Assembly: GCA_023014365.1 (NCBI GenBank)
Contig: JAEBUN010000036.1
Span: 62,001-126,000, forward strand
DNA: 64,000 bases
DNA from: Lepiota brunneoincarnata
Lineage: Eukaryota; Basidiomycota; Agaricomycetes; Agaricales; Agaricaceae
Reading direction: 5' to 3'
A program made the translations under genes and the position numbers. The notes under the pieces are model-generated. The model was not told where the DNA came from and did not search any database. It saw only the letters and a program-made list of their open reading frames with translations. This document shows positions 59,069 to 64,000 of the stretch, in pieces; position 1 is the first letter of the stretch; every line of letters begins with the position of its first letter.

Positions 59069-61411
59069 TTACGTTTCCCCTTTTTGCATATGCTCTAACT
59101 CGTTTGTAACCACCTCCATTGTTGGGCGCGAGGTTATCACCGCAGACCAGCACCCCTGCATGAGCATCCACAACTCGTCCGTGAGCCAGCGCTGTACAAT
59201 TGTCACAGTGGGCCGCTTCGGCTGGACACCATCAATCACTGCACGGATGACAGCGGCATCACGCCTACGTTCGGGGAATGGATGCTGTCCCGTCAATAGT
59301 TCTAGTATTGCCATGGCAAACGAGTATACGTCTGCTGCTTGAGTTGGTGAATCGCCGTAGATGACTTCCGGAGCCAACCATCGTGCGCTCCCCGACTCCA
59401 ACATCTCCGTCACGTCCTCAATCCCCCCTGCCATGCTAAAATCGCTAATGCACGCGTCACCCTATATCAGCGCTCACGCTTAACACTGATGCTCCAACGC
59501 GCTTGCAATCTGGAACACTCACCGAAGCGGAGACGAGAATATTCGTCTGTCTTTAGGTCAAGTCACCAGTGTCAACTGAAGTCAACATCCACTCACACAT
59601 TTGACTGGCGTTATGATTAGTCATAGCTCGATTAAATGTACTTGTAACATCCTTACCATTTCCATGAATAATATTCTGCGAGTGGAGGTATCTCAACCCT
59701 TCACCTGCTCCTCGTATCTGGGGAAGCGAACATGAAGCAGAGCAGAACGAATCGGCTTTAGGCTCACAAGGTTCATCTTATCTGCCCCTGGATTTTGCTT
59801 GGTGTAGCTGAAACCCCCAAAATCAGCTGTCATCATCCATTTGAACCTTCTCATCTACGCACTCGAGTACGTTGCCGTTCTCTAGCCAGGGTGACACCTA
59901 GCCAGATCGCTCAGTGGGGAATCAACCGAACAGTCTGTCTCCACAAACCATGTGTATTTGCTTTCCTTGGTCGGTTACGATCCCATAAAACGCGAGTATG
60001 TGCTGATGTTTAAGTTTGGACCACACCTGAATCTCGCGAGCGAAACGCTACTAGCTGGTCAGTGGCGTGATCCGGAAAGCTGTTGCCAGGTGAGTGACCT
60101 TCTGCGCAGTGACATCACCGGTCCTCGCGTTCCGCAGCCCTTTGAGGGCAACCTAGACAGTGCGTGTGAGCCGAGCGAGATAGAAAGTATGTTACCAAGA
60201 GAACCTTTTCTTCATCCAGCCAGGAACCTAGCCAAATGTCGCTGTGCGTCCCACCGGCAACTGGTATGTCATCCAGCCGGACAATCTCCCCATCCAGAAT
60301 TTTTACAGCGGGAGTGAGGCCTCCCATACGGTGCAACTGGATCAGTCCCCGCTGCGGTGTGAGGTAGTGCTGCTGACTCGTTGGTCTGCTGAGCGAAGTA
60401 GACGATGATGCAGGAGACACTGGGGTGGGAGACCTAAGGGTTGGAGATCTGGATCGCACCCCAGTTAGCAAAGTATTCGTCGGAGACGTTCGGAGTTGCC
60501 GCATTTCCCTCAATCTCTACCAGGTTCTGTGAGAATGCGCACAACATTGAACAATTGAACAAAGTTGCCACTTACCTCTTGTCCCGACATGATTTCTTCG
60601 CCATCGGTACATTCATCGGCTTGGTAAAGTGTAGCACCACGCCTCAGATCCTCCGTGCTGGCAAGTATTTGTAGAAGAAGGTCACGGCTTTCGGCTCGAT
60701 TCTGCTGTTCGAGGGCCCGGGCATCCATATGCGCACGTTGGAGGGAGACCTGAGTTCTAGGGAGCCAGGAATAAGTCGTATATGATCTACCGAGACCCCA
60801 TACCTCAGCTAGAAGTTAAAATTAGATCTTATCCTGTCTCAGAACGAAATCGACCGCATACCGCGAATGCTTGGATTGCGTTGTCTAGATCGACTTGACA
60901 TCGATCGATATCTTCCTTAATTTTGGCTCTGTGAACTTGCGGGATAATTAGAGATAGGCATAAGGCAAAGGTCATGCAGAGCTGTAACTCACACCATCGC
61001 CTCAGGGTGCTGCAGCCCGACCATTTGCGAGTTCGCCTGAGTGATTTCTCCAGTACCCTGCGAAAGAAGTCAGCAGGAATGTTCTTTACCAACCCACTGA
61101 ACCTACGCATGGACCTCGTCCATGCGCCCTTGCATGGCAGTTCCCTCAAGCCCATGTGACTCTTCTTCCAGTAAATTTACTAACAGAACGCTCTTATCCC
61201 CCAAAGACTTGGCACGCCTCTGTTCGAAATGCCACATCAGAGTTAGATAACAAGAAACAAGTGTTCCTTGGCTGACTTGATACTTGGCAACGTCCTCGCA
61301 GGATTGGACGATCTGCGATGCTAATCCAGCACACAAAGGAATTCCTGCTGCTTGACCAGCGACTTCTGCTACAGCAGCAGCAGTACTGGCCACCTGAATC
61401 GCTGTAATCAT
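59069..61411 (-). CDS. MLKL-like N-terminal domain fused to a TKL (pseudo)kinase
   Basis: A multi-exon gene whose splice phases agree throughout. The N-terminal 200 residues or so are helical and start MITAIQVASTAAAVAEVAGQ. They continue QIVQSCEDVAKYQ, RRAKSLGDKSVLLVNLLEEE, VLEKSLRRTRKWSG, AKIKEDIDRCQVDLDNAIQA and VSLQRAHMDARALEQQN. This pattern matches the four-helix MLKL/HeLo-like domain of fungal signalling proteins. A Ser/Pro-rich linker follows, then the kinase: GGTHSDIWLGSWLDEEKVAL (Gly loop and start of VALK), FAREIQVWSKLKHQHILAFY, NGNVLE, LRYLHSQNIIHGNVKCTNIL (60 kb to 59.6 kb), CISDFSMAGG, ARWLAPEVI, ADVYSFAMAILELLTG. The HRD Asp is Asn (HGN) and DFG is DFS, so activity is doubtful. 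An 8-nt micro-exon at 59604-59597 encodes V-K-C of the loop. Could act in programmed cell death or incompatibility; inferred. Confidence 0.85.
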
Positions 61412-62368
61412 CGGGATTGGGATGGGAGTTATAGTGAGTGATATATAACCGAGCTCAACAGCTCTTGTCCCAAGGTGAGCGCTTCGACTCTAAATTAACA
61501 ACACGTGGGGTCCAGGTGCGCGTGGCACTAAGGCCTGATGGAGGACCGATGTGCATGTTTCTGGGCAAGGGGACTTGGTGTTGATTTGAGGGAGATCTTT
61601 GCCTGAGGATGGTGCGATTGGGGAGGAAGAGTTCAAAATCAAGTTAGTGATAAACACCTCGCTTGCCAAAACCTGGGAGTCTGGATCGGGTACTGGAGGT
61701 GGGCAGATCACACCGGATTAGAGATGTAGATCACTGCGGCCCGCAGGATCCTGTGTCAGCTGAATTCGAGTCGGAGTTGTATGTTGTTCTCTATCTTGGG
61801 AGACAAAAAAAAAGTAGTATAGACTATGCGATGAGTCAAAAAACCAAGCTCTTTTAGGACATTCCTGAAAGGACACTGTCATGGGGCGGCCACACTGAAG
61901 GAAAATGACCAACGAATGCGCGGGACCCGAGGTAGTATTCGAAGGTCAAGGAAGAAATTTCGTATTTACATGAGCTGTCCACCATTTATATCACCTACTT
62001 GATAATGTAAGCCAGCTTGCAGCTCCATTCGCTCGCTAGCCACGAATCACGATGAACAGAGGTATTAGCGCACCTTTGGAATGCTTGACAATGGAAAAAT
62101 CCGAGGCCTTGGCTTTTCCCTGTACAAGGCGACGATGATTGTTCTTTGACCTTCCAAGGTGGGAGATAGCATCCCATGGATTAATATAATTCTATAGCCT
62201 GTACTGTAGTACCTCGCCCGTGATTCAATTGATCCTCAGGTCGTCACAGCTGTCACAAAACTGGGAACCAAGGCGAGTGTCATCGAAGGTCCCTGATCTT
62301 TGTAGCTTACGCAACTCGCTAGGTAGGACTGGGAGTTCCAGTGATAATTACGAGGTCTACAACCAACC
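61412..62368. other. intergenic; duplicated flank from about 61790
   Basis: Promoter side of the kinase gene, then non-coding sequence from about 61790 that matches 23650-24241 (see that entry). A minus frame at 61490-61711 has no motif. No gene is recognised. Confidence 0.5.
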
Positions 62369-63653
62369 TCATAAGGACGACCCCTTTCTGACTGTCCTGC
62401 CCCTAAACTCTCTTCCATCGTTCCCATTCACCAATGCGGCATGGAGTGCGATAATTGAACGGCGGAGGCTAGAGTTTATTCCCCAAAAAAAAAAGTTGAA
62501 TGATACCCCTACCACCACAGGGAAGAGAAGTGAGAACGAACCTGATCTGTTCCAAATAATACTCCCTGAGTTCCTTGTATTTGATATACTGGTGTCGGCG
62601 GTGAACAACGATGAGAAACCACGCAGTCATAATCATCGCTCGTGCAAATTCAGGCTTTCAGTTCTACGGGTGGATATAGGTAGTAAGACTCACCAACGAT
62701 GATGGATGTAATCGTTATCGCCCATTGCCACCCCGGAATTTCATTGGGAGCATCTACAGGCTTCACGCACACCGCTTGCTCACAAGTGGCCTGTCTTCTG
62801 GTTAGTAGTGGCCCCTTGACGGTCAAAAAAGAAAAAAGTTGATGTAGTAGTACCGATTCGCATTGAGAATTATCCTCGCAAGAGTCGCCTAGCCGCTTAG
62901 TGTGCACGCAAGTCAGACTCGAAGGATCGCAGTGGAACAAGGGCAAGCGACAATTATGTCTAGTGACGGAGAGTGTGTAGAGCGTCCCAGAGAAAGGAGA
63001 GGGAAAGCTGTATGTTGTTTCCTCGATCGTACACGGGGCGGATAACGTGGCGTTTGCGTAGCTTTCCACTCCATTCAGCTGCCCAGTGATAAAAAGTCCA
63101 AGGTACGAGAAGCGACGTACGTGCAGACTCCATTCAAGCATAAACTCCTAGTATCAGCACTGGGGGTAGAAGCGCACTGTTCGTCGCGGGCAAGTTCGCA
63201 GTGAGACCCGGGGGCTAAGACCGGCCGACATCCACTCCCGTTATCGGGACAAAACAAGGGCGTAGAAGATCCGATTCGCGAGCACAAGGGAGGTAAAGGT
63301 TGATCAGGGGAAAAACCAAAAGGAAATTCGTCTCTTCTACAGAGTCTCGGTTGGCAAGACCCGCCGGGGTTAATGGTTGCTGTGCTTCCTGTCTTTGGAT
63401 CCGACTCGTGCTGGTGTGCCAGCGCTCTGGCTGGGCGGGATAGTTCTCTCGAAGCCGCGAGTGAAGGTCGAGAGCTGGAATTGAGTGGCGCACAGTACAT
63501 GGAATCCGCACATGAGGACACGAATTTGTGGGATAGGGGATCGAGGCGATCATGAGCTGGGTTACAGTTGCCGAGAGGATCCCCCGCCGTTCGCGCACTG
63601 TTTGTGAAGGCGCTAAGCACTAGGATTGCTGTTGGTACCGTACGACGCGACAT
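62369..63653 (-). CDS. cysteine-rich type I membrane protein, copy C (intact-looking)
   Basis: Predicted secreted/membrane protein of an agaricomycete family with no assigned function. The start ATG 63653 gives a signal peptide (MSRRTVPTAILVLSAFTNSA). A Cys-rich ectodomain follows: CNPAHDRLDPLSHKFVSSC, CRRDEFPFGFSP, FCPDNGSGCRPVLAPGS, CELARDEQC and LCLNGVC, with donor GTACGT. The next exon is YANATLSAPCTIEETTYSF through SCEDNSQCES, then (after intron) TCEQAVCVKPVDAPNEIPGW, a membrane segment around WQWAITITSIIVG and TAWFLIVVHRRHQY. The cytosolic end is YLEQI then SLRRSIIALHAALVNG, ending SSL. Exons join without frame breaks. Copies A and B in this window are broken, making this the probable functional member. 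Confidence 0.72.
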
Positions 63654-64000
63654 AACGACAATTTCAATGGGATGGAGTGTTTACCGTGAAAATTACCGTC
63701 AGCCGCGGTGTATTATTCCGTCGGAATTCCCATTCTCGCGGGTCGGCTTTGAAACTTTGACGTAAGCTTACAACCATGATGCGCCTGCGCGGTTGACGTT
63801 GAAACCCGAACTGTCCGAATTACGTAGGAAATGTTCGGTGGTAGGGATTTTGGCATTGTCAAGGACAGTTCGTTGGAGAAAAATCCTAGGACTGGACCAC
63901 GCTGCCGAGTAGTGACCACCCACCCCCCCCCCCCCCGGCGGGCCTTTCCACTTGCGAAGCATCACTAAATTATACATACATCCAACATGACAGGTAGTAC
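63654..64000. other. right edge, promoter of copy C gene; poly-C run
   Basis: Upstream of the minus-strand cysteine-rich gene. A run of about 15 C lies near 63922-63937, a likely sequencing and replication slippage point. No gene is recognised. Confidence 0.4.

Overview
The window looks like a piece of a basidiomycete (Agaricomycetes) nuclear genome. Genes carry several short GT..AG introns, often with CTAAC/CTAAT branch sites. The families seen are typical of this group: 7-TM WRxW proteins, AceTr acetate transporter, F-box, Zn2Cys6 regulator, DUF6534, DUF4430, tandem indoleamine 2,3-dioxygenases, MYND and TKL kinase. Ty3 chromovirus, Ty1/copia and Tc1/mariner elements are also present. The kinase and the cysteine-rich membrane family resemble Cantharellales (Rhizoctonia/Ceratobasidium) proteins, but that placement is inference from memory.

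Layout. 1-25 kb is the left genic part. It holds a 7-TM protein (+), an acetate transporter (+), tRNA-Glu (-), an F-box protein (-), a Zn2Cys6 regulator (+, broken), a small coiled-coil ORF (-), a DUF6534 membrane protein (-), tRNA-Leu (-), a DUF4430 secreted protein (-), two tandem indoleamine 2,3-dioxygenases (-), a MYND zinc-finger protein (+) and a broken copy (A) of a cysteine-rich membrane protein gene. 25.4-57.5 kb is a transposon island that looks strongly CpG-poor by eye. It contains a decayed Ty3 chromovirus with an extra zinc-knuckle ORF, a second Ty3 element, a third Ty3-type gag with 10-residue repeats, a reverse-strand copia element, a Tc1/mariner element with composite ends, and a 1.3-kb repeat present three times. 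It also contains a set of solo LTRs whose 5-bp target duplications can be read directly; several are nested inside one another. 57.6-64 kb is the right genic part: a degenerate copy (B) of the cysteine-rich gene, an MLKL-like/TKL kinase gene (-) and an apparently intact copy (C) of the cysteine-rich gene.

How the parts relate. The two dioxygenases would act at the first step of tryptophan catabolism (kynurenine route). The other host genes show no shared pathway and are not an operon-like set. The most interesting host gene is the kinase. Its N-terminus looks like the four-helix (HeLo/MLKL-like) death-effector domain, its catalytic-loop aspartate is Asn, and a critical Lys is encoded in an 8-nt micro-exon. 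That combination recalls the pseudokinase design of animal MLKL.

Recurring oddity. Several host genes (F-box, Zn2Cys6, second dioxygenase, MYND, possibly the first 7-TM gene) are each broken by what looks like one extra base. Others (acetate transporter, DUF6534, DUF4430, first dioxygenase, kinase, cysteine-rich copy C) read cleanly. This is either gene decay or uncorrected single-base insertions in the assembly.
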